Made by a program: the position numbers and the translations under genes. From contig WPIO01000022.1 in NCBI GenBank assembly GCA_009760855.2, positions 4,675,001-4,739,000 on the forward strand: DNA of 64,000 nt. The letters are read 5' to 3'. Of the stretch, positions 27,347 through 54,115 are shown in pieces; positions within the stretch are counted from its first letter, which is position 1, and the number at the start of each line of letters is the position of its first letter. The notes beneath the pieces were generated by a model that was not told the DNA's origin, ran no database searches, and was given only the letters and a program-made list of their open reading frames with translations. The DNA is from Cristatella mucedo. Taxonomy: Eukaryota; Bryozoa; Phylactolaemata; Cristatellidae.

Positions 27347-28212
27347 GCTCGAAATCTAAGTGTCATATTCCAAAGCGACCTCTCGTTAGACGACCATATC
27401 AGCTCCACAGTCAAATCCGCCTATTTTCAGCTTCATAACATTGCTAAAATTCGGGCTTGTTTAGATAAAGATACCACATCTAAGTTGGTCCATGCATTCG
27501 TGACATCCCGTCTCGACTTCTGCAACTCACTGCTTACTGGCCTACCAGCATGTGCGATCAGGCGATTGCAGCTGGTGCAAAACTCGGCAGCTAGACTTGT
27601 CTGTCGTGAGCATTGCAGTTGCCACATTACTCCACTTCTCGCCGACCTGCACTGGCTACCAGTCAAGCAACGGATTGACTTCAAGGTTTTGTCGCTCACT
27701 TTTAGGTCCCTTCATTCTATGGCTCCAGCCTATCTGTCAGATATACTACCCCATCAGGCCAAGCATCGTACCACCCGCTTTTCGGAATCCAACAGTCTAG
27801 AAATACCTTGTTCAAACCTTAAATCCTTTGAAGACCTTGCATTTAGTTCATATGCTCCCACAGCCTGGAACTCCCTCCCGACCTGCGTCAGAACATCCCC
27901 TGACCTGACCACATTTAAAAGGAACCTAAAAACACACCTATTTAGGACAGCATTTAGCGGGTCCCTGTGATTCGTCCTTGATGTGCTTATGCGTGCTGAC
28001 ACTGTGCATGCTGCCACTAACCACATTTGCATGCTGACCCTGTGCATGTCACCCCTAACCATATTATTCATTTTGTTTGTTTTTCAAGCATGATTTTACT
28101 TACCATTCAATTGCATTTCACTTTGCAGCAAATGTAAAGCGCCTAGAGAGAGATTAAGTTCTATGAGGGCACTTTATCAAGTGAATTATTATTATTATTA
28201 TTATTATCATGA
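27347..28212 (+). mobile_element. LINE A, 5'-truncated copy
   Basis: Nearly identical to 58330-59185 of the best copy. It keeps a 161-codon open frame for the C-terminal region (FVTSRLDFCNSLLTGLPACA; ITPLLADLHWLPVKQRIDF) and ends in (ATT)n. The start is a truncation point after agctagatcagctcg. Confidence 0.93.
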
Positions 28213-28491
28213 TCTGGATTATCTGGAGGCATCTAGCTGAGCTTAGATCTAGCTGAGCATTTCTATGGGTGTGTCGATAGAGATGGCCGAGAAAGACATC
28301 AGTCTATGCTACCCTGGTGCTCGGCATATTTATTTCAGTTGGCACCCAGCTTTCTCTAAACTTCAATACTAATGCCAAACCGTTCCACAAAAAGCGCCCA
28401 TTAATTGGTATCTAGTAACAGTCCGAGTAAAAAAAAATGCCATAATGGTCACATTTGACAGGTTAAGTGAATACAAACGATGTATACTAAG

Positions 28492-28798
28492 AGATCTTCC
28501 CGACTTGCATCACGACATCCCCTGACTTGACCACATTTAAAAAGAAATTAAAAACGCACCTATTTATGACAGCATTTAGTGGGTACCTGTGATTCGTCCT
28601 TTATGCGTTATGCATGCTGACACTGTGCATGCTACCACTAACCACACTTGCATGCTGACCCTGTGCATGTCGCCTCTAACCATGTTATTCATGTTGTTTA
28701 TCAAGCATGATACCACTCACCATTCGATCGTGTTTCCTTTGCAGCCAATGTAAAGCGCCTAGAAAGAGATAGAGTTATCTGAGGGCAGTTTATCAAGT

Positions 28799-28833
<35 letters not shown>
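28492..28833 (+). mobile_element. LINE A, short 5'-truncated copy
   Basis: Begins at cttcccgacttgcatcacg (C-terminal codons), contains the 3' UTR and the tail and ends in (ATT)n. Confidence 0.9.
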
Positions 28834-28861
28834 CCTAATCAATACAAACTGATTCAACAAT

Positions 28862-29252
28862 TGCTGTTTTAGTTAAGCATGAGCTGTCCCATTCCTCCGC
28901 TTAAAGACAGTTGGCGACAGAAGCTTTAGCTCTGCAGGTCCTCGACTGTGGAACTCGCTTCCACAATTCTTACGCAACGACAACTACTCTCCAACTGCCG
29001 ACTATGGCACATCTTTTTCAGCGGTCCTGAACTGCTACTTCTATGCTACTCACTACCTCAACTGCTCTCGTGACTCTGCTATGCTTCCCACTTTCTCTTT
29101 GTTGCGTGAGACGAAGTCTGTTGGCTACCGAATGCGTACCGAAAGCCGCTTAGGCTGTGAGTGCGCTATATAAAACTCTTCTGCGTAACACCCACATGGT
29201 CTTTATGACTTTGTGGAGTTACTGACGGAGATACATTACATGTGTCCTCATT
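28862..29252 (+). mobile_element. LINE B, 5'-truncated copy
   Basis: Matches the reverse complement of 59612-59985 closely and ends in gagatacattacat. It directly follows the LINE A copy, so the two insertions are side by side. Confidence 0.9.
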
Positions 29253-29939
29253 GTGACACAGCATGATTTCCTTTTAAGCTGAAGCCCGGATGCATACACA
29301 CACTACTTAAAGCATGAAGCAATTGCTAAGCACTTGGCAATACCAGTTTGTACATGATATAGCACTAAGCAGCAGAATAAGGCTGACTTTGGTTAAACTT
29401 GAATCAGTTTACATGTACATCCACAAGGTGAGCATTCATAAATAATGCAAAAAACTAATCGGACCTGGCTTCCAACTTTTACCTGGAACTGCATCCAGCT
29501 GTGCCTTTACCAGGTATGCTTTCACCGTACAGTGGATCTGGAAAAAAGACAGTTCTCGTGTGGCAACAGAGCATGCAAACTCAGCTACATATTTAGCAGT
29601 GGACAAAAAAGGAAACGGCCAACCATCTGACTTTAGCAACGTAATTCAACTTATTCACATATTTAGTGGCCCTGCCTTCACCAAGCGCATGCTGGGTGCA
29701 TCCGGGGAATGAGACGATGCCACGTACAGCATTGCCATTTGCTTCGTTGTGGAGAAAAATAAATACTGATTACCCCAGCACTTAATGGGCACATATTACC
29801 GTGCTATGCGATCGAGTTTAGTTGCATCCCAGTTGCTATGCCGAAGCAGTAAGAGCATGCTATTAAGGAATTCCACATTGCTTAACAGCTTGTCACCTGA
29901 CCTGATCTTCATAGAATTTTAGTCTTCCTGCCATACAAA

Positions 29940-30330
29940 TTTCGAGAATAAACTACACAAGGCACTGAACTTGTGAGTGACCTAACCGTCGATGCACTGC
30001 TTAATTGAAAGAGTGGGCAGGTCGGCAAGAAATGGTGTGAAGTGGTAACTGCTGTGCTCACAATAGAGAAGCCTAGCTACACAGGTTTGCAGCATCTGCA
30101 AGTGCCTGATTGCACAGGCTGCTAAGCCAGCAATAAGTGTGTTACAGAAACCGAGACATGAAACCACAAATACACGGACCAAATTGGATTCGCTATCCCT
30201 GTCTAGACAAGCCTGTATTTTAGCAATTTCACTAGCTAAAAGTAAGCAGACATGACCGAGGAGCTGAGGTGGTCGTCTGGTGAAAAGTCACTTTCTAACA
30301 GGACACTAAAATTTCGTGCAGATACAACAG
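29940..30330 (-). mobile_element. LINE A, old diverged fragment
   Basis: The minus strand reads FCNTLIAGLAACAIRHLQML, parallel to FCNSLLTGLPACAIRRLQLV of the best copy, with several stops. No ATT tail is visible. Confidence 0.8.
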
Positions 30331-30437
30331 TAACATGCTTGCAGAGCCAAATGTGTATGATAAAAATTGACCCATAACTATTACAATGGTTTTATCATTG
30401 CACGTTTAGCAAAAACAACAGCAATTTCCGTAAACGG

Positions 30438-30534
<97 letters not shown>
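30438..30534. repeat. (AT)n microsatellite
   Basis: About 95 nt of perfect at repeat. Confidence 0.98.
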
Positions 30535-30535
<1 letters not shown>

Positions 30536-30930
30536 GATAAGGCTGCATTTCCTTGCGGAGTTTCTCTTGTAATGCACATAGCAATTTCAAGTTTCAGACC
30601 CACTACTCAACAAACGCATTTTTCTTCTGAAGGACAGGTTAGTAGATCCCCAATGTTTAGGTCCATCAGATGCCAATGAACATACAGACAGCAAGTACGA
30701 TAATAATAAGTGCTGTTTTAAGCAGGAGGTGATTTAGTACATGTTACTAACGGTGGGGGATATTAACTGGTGGCCCAGAGTCTTTTTGTTCTTCTGGTAT
30801 GTATGTGCTGAGTGTGATGTCATACCACCACGACTCTGTGTGGCCTCGCTTATGCGACCAAGCATAGGGTCCACCACCTTCAGCATTGTCTCTTCTACTG
30901 TAGCTCATTCCACTGAGCCTACGTTTTACT

Positions 30931-30976
30931 GACAAGATCTGAGGCTGAGCACCCAGCCTCAGCCTCAGATCTTGTC
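30931..30976. repeat. 19-bp perfect hairpin
   Basis: The arms gacaagatctgaggctgag (30931-30949) and its exact complement (30958-30976) enclose the 8-nt loop cacccagc. Confidence 0.9.
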
Positions 30977-31087
30977 GATACGGCTCCACAGTCCACAGTA
31001 AGGTTCAAATCGAGCGTTTGGCTGGATCAATGCACCAGCAACAAACAAGGCCATAACTTGCGAGAATTCTTTTTGCGACTTGAGACC

Positions 31088-31145
31088 ATGTACAGTGCCT
31101 ACAAAGAGACTAAGTTCTCCGAAGGCACTATACAAATGTTTTATC
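31088..31145 (+). mobile_element. LINE A/SINE-2 type 3' tail
   Basis: cctacaaagagactaagttc + tccgaaggcactatacaaatg; only the tail remains. Confidence 0.6.
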
Positions 31146-31474
31146 ATTACTGTCAGCCTACTTTCGGTATGTGTGAGCGTGTTTGTGTCTGCCTGCTAAA
31201 TGTGGCGTGCCTACTATCTCCCACACTAAAGCGATTTTCCAACGAGCATTCACTGAGTGGAGTTAGTAGGAAGCACACACCGGGCTTTAGAGAGTTATGT
31301 CGTAACAACCCAGGGTGCTGCATCGATTGAAGCATTCTCTGTGCATTTAGGCAGCATATTCAATTAGAGAGTTTAGATTTAGCAGTGCCACGTGTACTTA
31401 CTGAAAGCACAGAGACAGACAGGCAGACTAGAGAAGGGAGGGGAGAGAGAGAGAGAGAGAAGCAGATGCCGTAC

Positions 31475-31585
31475 CTCTGGATAACTTCTCGATGGCAGAT
31501 GCTTTTGCAGCACTGATGGGTCGAGGGTAGCATGACTAAAACAATCACAAGCAAAACAGCAAAGATTATTACGTCGTACACATCA
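31475..31585 (-). CDS. possible isolated exon with a membrane segment
   Basis: 111 nt between a good acceptor (...gtgctttctttag) and a donor (gtacgg), phase 2 at both ends. It encodes DVYDVIIFAVLLVIVLVMLP, then STHQCCKSICHREVIQ: a strongly hydrophobic helix followed by a Cys/His-rich segment. No partner exons were found, so this may be chance. The flanks 30.98-31.4 and 31.6-33.3 kb show no gene. Confidence 0.25.
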
Positions 31586-33315
31586 CTAAAGAAAGCACAA
31601 GCAGCAATCACCAAGCTGAGTGTCGCGAATTAAGGACTGTTAATTTTGCATTGTCCAGGGCAAGAGGCAGGTCATTCAAATGAGACACGATCATCGACTT
31701 CTATTCACGGTAAACAACTTCCTCCGAAAAATGATCTCGCATAAATTATCACGTGTAGGAATATCAGCAAGAGATCAAGTGAGCATGTGAACGATGTCTT
31801 AATCGGCAAAGCTGTCCATAGGGCATGCCGAGGGCTAATGGGGGGGGGAGAGACTACAATCCCCTTCGAACTGACTCGCCGTGCAATACCCTAAATACCA
31901 GCCAAGGTCCATGGTCTGCCGCCCTGGAAAAAATCCTGGTCATGTCTGCGATGTTGTCTGCGATCTAAACAACAGCTAGCTATCGTTCGGATCTGTTTTC
32001 TACAGGTAAATGAGTAGGCTATTTGATGTGTAGTAACTGCTTGGCTGACACCTTTTGATGAGCGATTTAGAGCAATATCTATCCAATATTACTGTAAAAC
32101 AACGACGAGTGTCTAGACTTGAGCTCGAGTACAATCAATGTCAGCATTCCTTTTCGTTCGGCACATGCTTAAACGTTCGCTGCTAATTTGCAGTGCAGTA
32201 AACCCGTAATTTCCTCGAACTGTTAACAGCAGACGTGAGTCGATGCACAGGCAACGAGACAGCACCAGATTTCTTATTTACCAGCACAAATACTTGTAAG
32301 GTTGGCAAGCACTCGATCGCGCCCATATGAAGAAGAGAGCGATTTCGGACCCCTGTCAAAAGTTAAAATCTTCGTAACACAGTTCACTGCATTACGGCTT
32401 GGACACGTGTTTACTATTCAGCTTCACGGTGCAAGCATGATATGCTACGACTACTTTCTATTGCGATAGACATTATGAGGAGCTGCTCTTACTAAGCATC
32501 ATGCTGGCTACTAGCTTGAGTGGCGATCGAGTGTTCTGGCAGGGCGTTACGACTGGCAGGGTCTAGCATTTTACAGATGCTTGCTGATTTCGCAGCACAA
32601 TAGACACACGCAGAGCCCACTTTCCATGCTCAGAGAACTACTAAACATCAACAAGCGACTGCCATTAATTATGTAAGCCTTTCTTAGCTCTTTAGTGCTA
32701 GACGATAACTGCCGACCGCATGGCCCCAAGCCTGACAGTTTATAAACGAACACGATCAGCTTCAAGCTAAACATGCTTATAGGAAACTGCTGCACAGCCA
32801 TTGATGTAGGTTCTTATTATCAACACAAGCATAGCAAGCAAATACGACTCGCAAAGCACGAAGACACAAAGTCACTAGATACTGAACATGTGTTGACATC
32901 CTGACGATGTCCTTGTCACGTAACCCGTATTTCGCTTTAGGCCAAATAAACCGAGTTTGCGCAATTAGCGAACTCGGCACATCCAACGCGAGCACGCGTC
33001 AGAGCTCGCGTAAACAACGCCGGCAAGAGACCAGCAGTGCACCGGCGTCCTCCTCGCGCCCTTTACACGCAAAGCGCGCCACGCATAAAAGAGCTCGCGT
33101 CAAGGCCAGGCACTCGGAGAGGGTCAGATCACGTGCGGTACAGCACAGACCGTAGCAGCTACATCGCGGAAAAGCCACGGAAGTCGCGGAGACTGTGTCG
33201 TCACGGACGAGCCTCACAAATGAAGCTGGGCGGCGAGGCCAATCAGAGTAACTGGCCAAAGAATTCGTGAACGGACGCAGCGGATCACCCAGATCTTGCA
33301 CGCGCGGACAGTGAT

Positions 33316-33530
33316 AATAATAATAATGCACTCGATAAAGCGATCTCTGAGAACTCAATCTCTTTCTAGGCGCTTTACATTTGCTGCAAAGGAAACACGT
33401 TGATCGAATGGTTAGTGATAGCATGCTCGATAAACAACAAGAGTAACATGGTTAGGGGTGGCATGCACACGGTCAGCATGCAAGCGTGATTAGTGGCAGC
33501 ATGCAACCGTGTCGGTCAGCACGTGTAAGC
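33316..33530 (-). mobile_element. LINE A 3' fragment
   Basis: Starts with ataataataataat and the reversed tail aatctctttctaggcgcttt + acatttgctgc, followed by the 3' UTR with repeated cagcatgc motifs. Confidence 0.88.
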
Positions 33531-34136
33531 CCAGTTACTACTTACGTCCTCAAAGCGTGAAGAAGCCGCCGCTTTTCGTCCAGGGTCCACGTAGTATTAG
33601 CACGCTGAGGAACATACAACTGTCGAACAGGAGCTATCTTTCTGGCAGGTCTCGCAGGCGGTTTCATTTTTACAGCGCAGATACACACCTCAACAATCAG
33701 CTAGAATTCCGGATGCAGAACGAAGCATGCATCCCCGCATGGCGAGTCCAATTTATTACTGCAATCTCGAGTTCCGCTGGGCGTCTCTCTCCGCCCCGGC
33801 CATCGGCGTACGTGTTCGCGCTAAAGTGAAAGAGATTTCGGAGGTACCGCCTGTGGTGCCAAGCCGAGAAGCTTTTCTCTATATTTTTTCATGTGTAACT
33901 TACGAAGTGCTTTCTAAATCTACTGAAAGGACGCCGACAAAAAGGTTTCCATAGCGAGTGGTCCACTAAGATATGTCTGGGTGCCAGCAATACAGTAGAG
34001 AACTCATTTCTGAAGCTCTAAGATGATTAGAAAAGCAAGCCCAAACAGCTAATATATTCATTATTTACCTATCTTTAAGCTGTTCGTCTGCTATTGTTAT
34101 CGGTGCTTTGTACTTTCGTACTTCCTTAATTATGAT

Positions 34137-34275
34137 AATAAAAAAATGTGTACAGCACCCTAACAAAACCTAGTATCTCTCTAGGCACTTTAAATATGCT
34201 AGAAAAGGAGAATTTTAGTAGGTTAGAGATAGTGTGCACAATGTCCGCACACATGAGCATGCAAGTGGGGATAAT
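34137..34275 (-). mobile_element. LINE A 3' fragment, diverged
   Basis: ctagtatctctctaggcact + tt and the cacaatgtccgcacac 3' UTR segment in minus orientation. Confidence 0.65.
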
Positions 34276-34828
34276 TCACGTGGACGGAGTACGTGCTGCT
34301 AAAAATAAGTGGGCTTTTTAACTTCTTTTAGACGCCGTCAAGTCATGTGATTGTATCAAATTCTACCTGAAATGAATCCCAGGCCAATGCATGTCTTAAC
34401 TCTCGATAATATCACATTCAGTAATATAGGACAAATGTTTATCTGGACGCTCGATAATAAGAGAGTGGGCAACGAACGGGCCACCGGTTAGGTGTTTACA
34501 CTTCACTACTCATAGCGTGGCTTCGGCATCCGAAGAAGGCAATCAGAAAGTCTCTCACAGAAAGCCACTAAGGCTCCTTAGCCTCCATAGAAATGAGGCT
34601 GAATGTGTTGCTTTTGGCTCTCGTACTGGGGTTAGCTTGGCTAAATACAGTGCCACACCCACACCCAACAGTGCCGGGGAAGCTGGGCATAGTGTCAGGC
34701 AGCTAATTATAAAGTCAGACGAAAAAAAATTGCAAATAGACTTGAGAAAGGTGCCCCAATTTAAAAATTGCAGTGATATTTACTGTTAATTATTCGTGCG
34801 CCTAGCTGTACACGGTGTTGTTTGTGAT

Positions 34829-34990
34829 GGCACACTAGGTAAGGCGGTTGCTTTCACGACCTCAGTCCCGAGGTCGTGGGTTCGATTCCTGCGGTGGGCG
34901 ATTCTGTATCGCCACTGCAAGCGGTGGTGATAGCCGTAAAGGCTCTTCTGTCGCTATACAAAAAAGGCTGTTTAATCAGCTAGGATTTAT
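34829..34990 (+). mobile_element. SINE-1, best full-length copy
   Basis: tRNA-like head with an A box close to consensus (tggcacactagg), B box ggttcgattcc, then a conserved body (gcggtgggcgattctgtatc, gccgtaaaggctcttctgtc) and the end tgtttaatcagcta. No cloverleaf forms, so this is a SINE rather than a tRNA gene. Its 3' end differs from that of LINE A and SINE-2. Confidence 0.85.
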
Positions 34991-37900
34991 TAGTTATTTT
35001 ATTTACTTAGTTAAATTGCTACATAGATTGCAGCTTTATCGTGAAAATTGGTAATATCGTTTGAACCGTCACAAATTTTAGTAGGTTTTTAACGTTTTTC
35101 TTTTGTCAGTTTTCGCTTATGTGTGCAGGCTGCTTAAACGATTTTCTTTTAATTAGCCACAAGCACGACTCGTGAGTATGCCAAAGCCATTCGAACGAGT
35201 AGGAATCGGAGCAGGAATTCAACGTCGATTCGGGTGAGTACCCGTCGGGCAACCGTCGCTCAAGCGAGCCGGGCCTGCCCACCCACGCCCACCCATCGCC
35301 CAGAAGTTCGGTCACCGGACCACCCATACCCAGATCGCCGTTTTTGCCGGAGGCGCTGTCTTGGATCGCATACTGAGGCGTCAGCCGCCGGCTTCTTCTT
35401 CTTCGGCTCGCGCTCGATCGTGGTGGCGTCGATGGTTCATCGTGATTCGGAGGCATTTGGCAATTTTGATTTGAGCTTTGAAAGCCCTTCGTCCCGATCC
35501 AGATCGAACGCCCGAATCTAGCGATCTACCCGATCGAAACTCGGCCGAAAACATCGCGAAGAACTTTGCCTTTGACTCCGAAAAAACTGTGGGCGTTTGA
35601 AAGCACTTCCTTTGACTCCGCAAGAACTGCAGCGCAGACTCGGTCGTTCGAGCTCCTAAAGGCTACCTTAAGTGGGATTCAAGGCAGGCCAATGCTCGCC
35701 TACGCCTACCCACAAGATCACAGACGCCACCCTTGCTCACTTAGTACCGATGGGCGTGGGTGGGCACGGCTTGGGTGCCCAGTTGCCGGGGCTCTGGTAG
35801 GGATGCATCTTCCTGGTCAGCCTTTGGACACGGTTGATTGTACGCTGCTTTTGACTCAAGGAATGATCGTCGGTCTGTGTGAAGAGAATTTCAGGCCAAG
35901 TACAACGGTAGCCGAGTAACCATTACAAATTTCTACCACAAGATTCGTCATCTTTTTAAAATGTTTGCGACAGGCTTACTAGCTGTAGGCATCCGGGAAG
36001 ATGATTTTTGTACTGTACTGGGGACGCGCTTGAGACCGATAGAAATATTTATTTTTTATGTGGTGAGCAGTCACATTCAACCAATATTAAAGCAAAATTG
36101 CGCGTCTCATACGTCCCGATAGTTCTTAATAGTAATAAGATATTTAATAATGCCCTGTGAGAACTAAATCTCTTTCCAGACACTTAATATAGACTATAGG
36201 AGTATTACATGGTCCAAAGGCGAATGGGTGGTGCAGTTTGAAAGGTCTGTTGACTTCCAACTGTTCAAGGGTCCACTCAAGCAAGGATTAGGATTAGTGT
36301 TTAAATGTGATTAATCCAGCTTTATATGGGATTTAAGTTGGCCAACTGCTGGTGGTGCGGAGGAAGCGCCGGCGGTAACTTGCAATTATGTAAGTAGTAG
36401 TAGCGAAGCGATTCAACAGGATTATGAAAACAATACCCGAGGAAGCACAAGTTTTACCGAATCGTCTGAGAAGTTGCTTGGCAATTATTCTTGGCGGACA
36501 AAGCATGAGTCGCCCCTATAAAAGCAAGTGTCTCGTACGCAAGTAATCGGCGGTTCACATTCCAAAGTGCTCCGGAAGTTTTTAATTATTTTCCTTACTA
36601 CGGAATACAAACCGCAACTGCTTACTTTAACTGTGTGCTTAACTCTCAAAATACTAAGGAAACTTTAGAGCTCCTTGCCGGGAGGGGGCACGTCTTCCAG
36701 AAGCTCCTGTCGACACATTAGAAAGTTTGTGCGGCACGACGTTCACAATTTGGCTATTGCGTAGCCCTTTGATATCTGCTTGTGAGCGAGCCTTTGAATT
36801 GTGGTGGCCCTTGATGATTTTGGCAACTACACTTTGATATCTGTTTATGGTCTGGCCCTCTGACGTGTATTACCGGCTGGGTCCTTTGAAAAGGAGAACG
36901 CCTGTGCGTAAGTGCTGAGGCAAGAGTGCTAAGTGCCGAGGGAATAGCGTGCCGGTCCGAGCGAGGGCACGTTCGCAACGCACCTGTGAAGACTTTCGTC
37001 GCGGACGTGCAGATTTTGGCTGGAGCGTTCCGTCGGGGTGCGTCTGGTTGTTTCGCGCTACATCGGGCTCGTATTCGAGGTACAGCTTGCGCACCGATCT
37101 ACGGAGTGTACCGAACGCAGCGGTACCGCAAGAGGTTGGCTTGGCAGGCTTCCTTAATCCCGTCTGGAAGCGATAGCCAATTCGGCAACTCTAAAAGTAG
37201 GATCCACCCTTCTAAAATAACGGTAGCTCGTCAGGGAAGCCAAACTGAACGTTCGGTCCAAAGGCACGCTACTCTAAGAGCCTTTTCTCGTCCCATCTAG
37301 AAGCAAAAGTGTTTGCACCAATCAAGACGAATGGTGGCTTTTAAGCAGCGACCCAGACGAGTCTGCTTGAAGGTCGCTATCGCCGACGCAAGCTGCGGTA
37401 GACCACGTGGACGCACGCATATTGGCCCGCCGCTTTCGAAGCACGCCAGCGCAGCGCACTAGCCGCTCTGGCTCCTCCGAGTCGAAATCGCCTTATCCGA
37501 CCTCTACAAATCGCTCTGTCTTGACCGTCCATTTCCGTCCTGCCGTCGTGAGTTATCCGCCTGGCCATAAATCGCGCGCCGTAACAGAGTGCACGGGAAA
37601 CATCCAGAAGCTTGCAGCAAAGGAATTAGCACGACGCCAAGCTGTGCGGTACATGTAATGTTTTTTGCTTAGAACAAGCCAAAGTCCGGGAGCCTCTCTC
37701 TCTCTCTCTCTTTCTCTCGTCCGCCTCCGTCTGGGAGGTCATGTAGACACTGCCAGCCTCGCCGCGGTTCCATGCAATAGTAACCAGGAATCGCCATGCG
37801 GAGCGTTAATATACTTAGGCCACTCTCACTAAAGTTAGTAGGTCATTACTGTTTGGCAGCCTGCCGAGCTGACTTAAAAAAAGCGATAGTTTCGTACAAT

Positions 37901-39151
37901 TCCTTTGCGTGAGCCGTGTGCTTTGCTTGGAAGCGTCGCTGTACTAGAGGCAAGATCGTAACAGCTGCGAAATTCGGAGTCGCCACTTATGCTTGTAAGT
38001 GCTGACGTTTTTGCCTCAGGTCTTCATTTTATCGTCTTACGCGAGTCTTTAAGTGGCCTGAACTGCAGCTTATTACTTCAAAGGACGGTACTCCGAGGGA
38101 TTTTATTTTCATCGAGCGAAAATTGGATACCCGCCAGGACTCCCAGAATATATGGATAAATTGTTTCTCATTTTATTGACCAGGCCAAAGGTTGGCCGAC
38201 GGGTACCGACTCTGATTTTAAATCTCACCTTGACCTTTCCCGTATCAAGTCGAACGGATTCGGTTAGCGAGTTAAGAAATGATGTATTCCCGATACCTCG
38301 TATTGGCTCGTATCGGGCAAATACGAAACAAAAGACCTTGAAGCTTATGCACTCAAATTTCAGGCATTCAGGATCAATTTCTTGCTAAATTGAACTATCC
38401 GCGCTTTCTCGATGACCGTTCGTTGTGGGGCTAATGTCGAGGCACACTATTCGAGATGAACTTCTCAGCGAAGTGAAGTTCCGTGGGCGTCCCTGCTTTC
38501 GTGGTGTAATATAATATCTCCCGAATAGCTCGTTGGATGGCCTCCTGCCGCGGCGTGCCAATAGCCGTTTATTCAGGAGGCAAAGGGTCTAGCCCCTGCT
38601 CGGCGCCGTGGGAACGACGAATGGGCGTTGACCTTGAGGGGTGGGTGGAATCGGCCGGCTCCCCAACAACCGATGGTGAGTCATGCCTAAGTCTATTTTT
38701 TTTAAGCGCGTAACAGCGGCGACGCCTCCCTCGAGAACGCATGTACAGCTGGTGAATCGCGCTTGAGCTTCGCGTCCACGCCGCCACTCGGCACGAAGAG
38801 CCCTAAAACGGACGCAGCCGACCTGACGGAGAGGACCGCGGGCTCTCCGGGCGGATGATGCGGTGCGGGGGGGGGTTCACGCTTAACGAATCGGGCGCAT
38901 GCGTAGCTCCACTTCCGGCTGGCCCGCTGGGTGGACCGAACGTCTCATGAACTTGTGAGCGAAGCCTGCCTGCCCCGCTCGGAATCCAAAGGAGCCGTTT
39001 GACGGCGCTGCAGCAGCTTGGATTTAATCAGGCTTCTGGCCCCCTTCCCGACAACGAGGTGCTCGTTGGGCTCTCGTTCATCTTCTGTTCTTCGCGCTTC
39101 GCATTTCGTTTCGATCAGAAACTCGCTTCCTGTGGCTTCTAAAGTTTACCG

Positions 39152-39205
<54 letters not shown>

Positions 39206-40017
39206 ATCCTTTATTTACACGCCGGCATTTATAGACAGCTTTGAGGTAGGCCGTTTAAACCTAATAGCCGCCGGCAGTAGCCTTGCGTTGAAGTGGGGAG
39301 GGGGGACTCCTCTCGCAAACGGCCTTTGATTGGTTCATCCCGTCTGGAGACCGGGAGCCTGCGAGATTCGCCATTGTAAGCCTAGTGAGTCGCTCATTGG
39401 ATACGAAAGCCTTTTTGCGTCACCCGCTGCGTTACTGAGATTTAGGTGTCGGCCCACGCCGCAGCCTTGTTCATCCCTTCGCTTGTTCAATCAGCTTGCC
39501 TTTGGCGTAGAGCAGGCCGGTATCGCAAGATACCGGACGAAAGGTTTTAATGATTTTGCAGGGGTGGCGCGGCAGCATGTCGCGCAACTAGGCGGCGCGC
39601 TCCTGACGGCATCCTCGTGCGGGCAGGCGGCGATGGTAGAGGCGTGAAGCTTGCTCGACAGTACCCGGGAAACGTTCCGATAATCCGTTTATTGGCATCT
39701 ACTGTCGCGAATGAGTAAGTACTCTATTTCAGTATTGGCCGCCTCGGCCTTGGCCACCGCATCCGTAGATAGCAGACCGAGCGAGCAGCCAGTGCTGGCT
39801 GTTGAGATTGCTGCGCCTCCTGTTATTTCTCGAACGGTTAAAAATCGCCGATAGATTTAGGGCTATATGCTCCCTTACTAACTGTCGCTGGCCCGCTAGC
39901 AGCGGCGACGCTTGCCTTTGCCTGCCGGCACCAGGCGACCTACTAAGCTCGTGGCTGCGCCGAGCCGCGTTAAAGCTCTTTACAGCATAGCAACGATTCT
40001 CGTTGCCCTCGGAGTAG
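34991..40017. other. CpG-rich stretch upstream of the GSK3 kinase exons; promoter and exon 1 may lie here
   Basis: Between the SINE and the first GSK3 exon found, CG dinucleotides are frequent, especially about 35.2-35.9 and 36.9-39.7 kb, and transposons are nearly absent apart from a weak LINE A tail near 36.13-36.22 kb. Plus-strand donors exist (gtgagt at 35232, gtgagt near 37549, gtaagt at 39715), but none continues a GSK3-like N terminus in the phase required by the next exon. Confidence 0.4.
39155..39203. repeat. (CT)n microsatellite
   Basis: About 47 nt of pure ct repeat. Confidence 0.97.
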
Positions 40018-53570
<13,553 letters not shown>

Positions 53571-54024
53571 GATGTAGCTCGGCATCAGCAGGATTTATAA
53601 AGGGTCATAGAAAGGATGCCATAGAATCCAAGGAGGATCCGTGAGTAAAAAGTCGCCGTCAGAAGTTAAACCAACAACTTCCTCCAAACCCGAGAAGGCG
53701 AGAGTCGCACGAACTCACCAGAACGGCAGCCAGCTAGTGTAAAAAGCAGAGCCCCCTGTGTGTGGACTAGACAGACTTGGCCATTCAACAAAGCCGGGAC
53801 GGCCACACAGCTTCGCTGGGTCTCAAGCCGGTTTTCTGCAGAGTGCGTACGAAGCTAGCTGCAGCACACGTGGATGTCCATGTTCGTTAAGGGGCATGCA
53901 TACCCGGGCGACGGCATGAGACAGATAAGCCTTCGACAGAAAGTCGTCTAGACAATTTTGATCCGAAGATGCCACTTGTGGGAGACTTTCCCAATATCAT
54001 TTTGGGCAATCACAGTTCGTCAAT

Positions 54025-54115
54025 ACTAATATTATCAATAACACATTTGCTTGGCACACTAAGAGAACCAAGTATCTTTCTAAGCATTTTACGTATCACT
54101 AGATTAACGATCGTC
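54025..54115 (-). mobile_element. LINE A/SINE-2 type tail, weak
   Basis: cactaagagaaccaagtatc + tttctaagcattttacg resembles the reversed tail only. Confidence 0.4.

Noticed and set aside
34829-34900. A functional tRNA gene
   Set aside because: A and B boxes are present but no cloverleaf with paired acceptor arms can be drawn, and the same body recurs at several places; it is a SINE head.
35106-35919. Coding exons in the CpG-rich block upstream of GSK3
   Set aside because: Open frames exist on both strands but none resembles a known family or fits the phase of the next GSK3 exon; open frames are expected in CpG-rich DNA.
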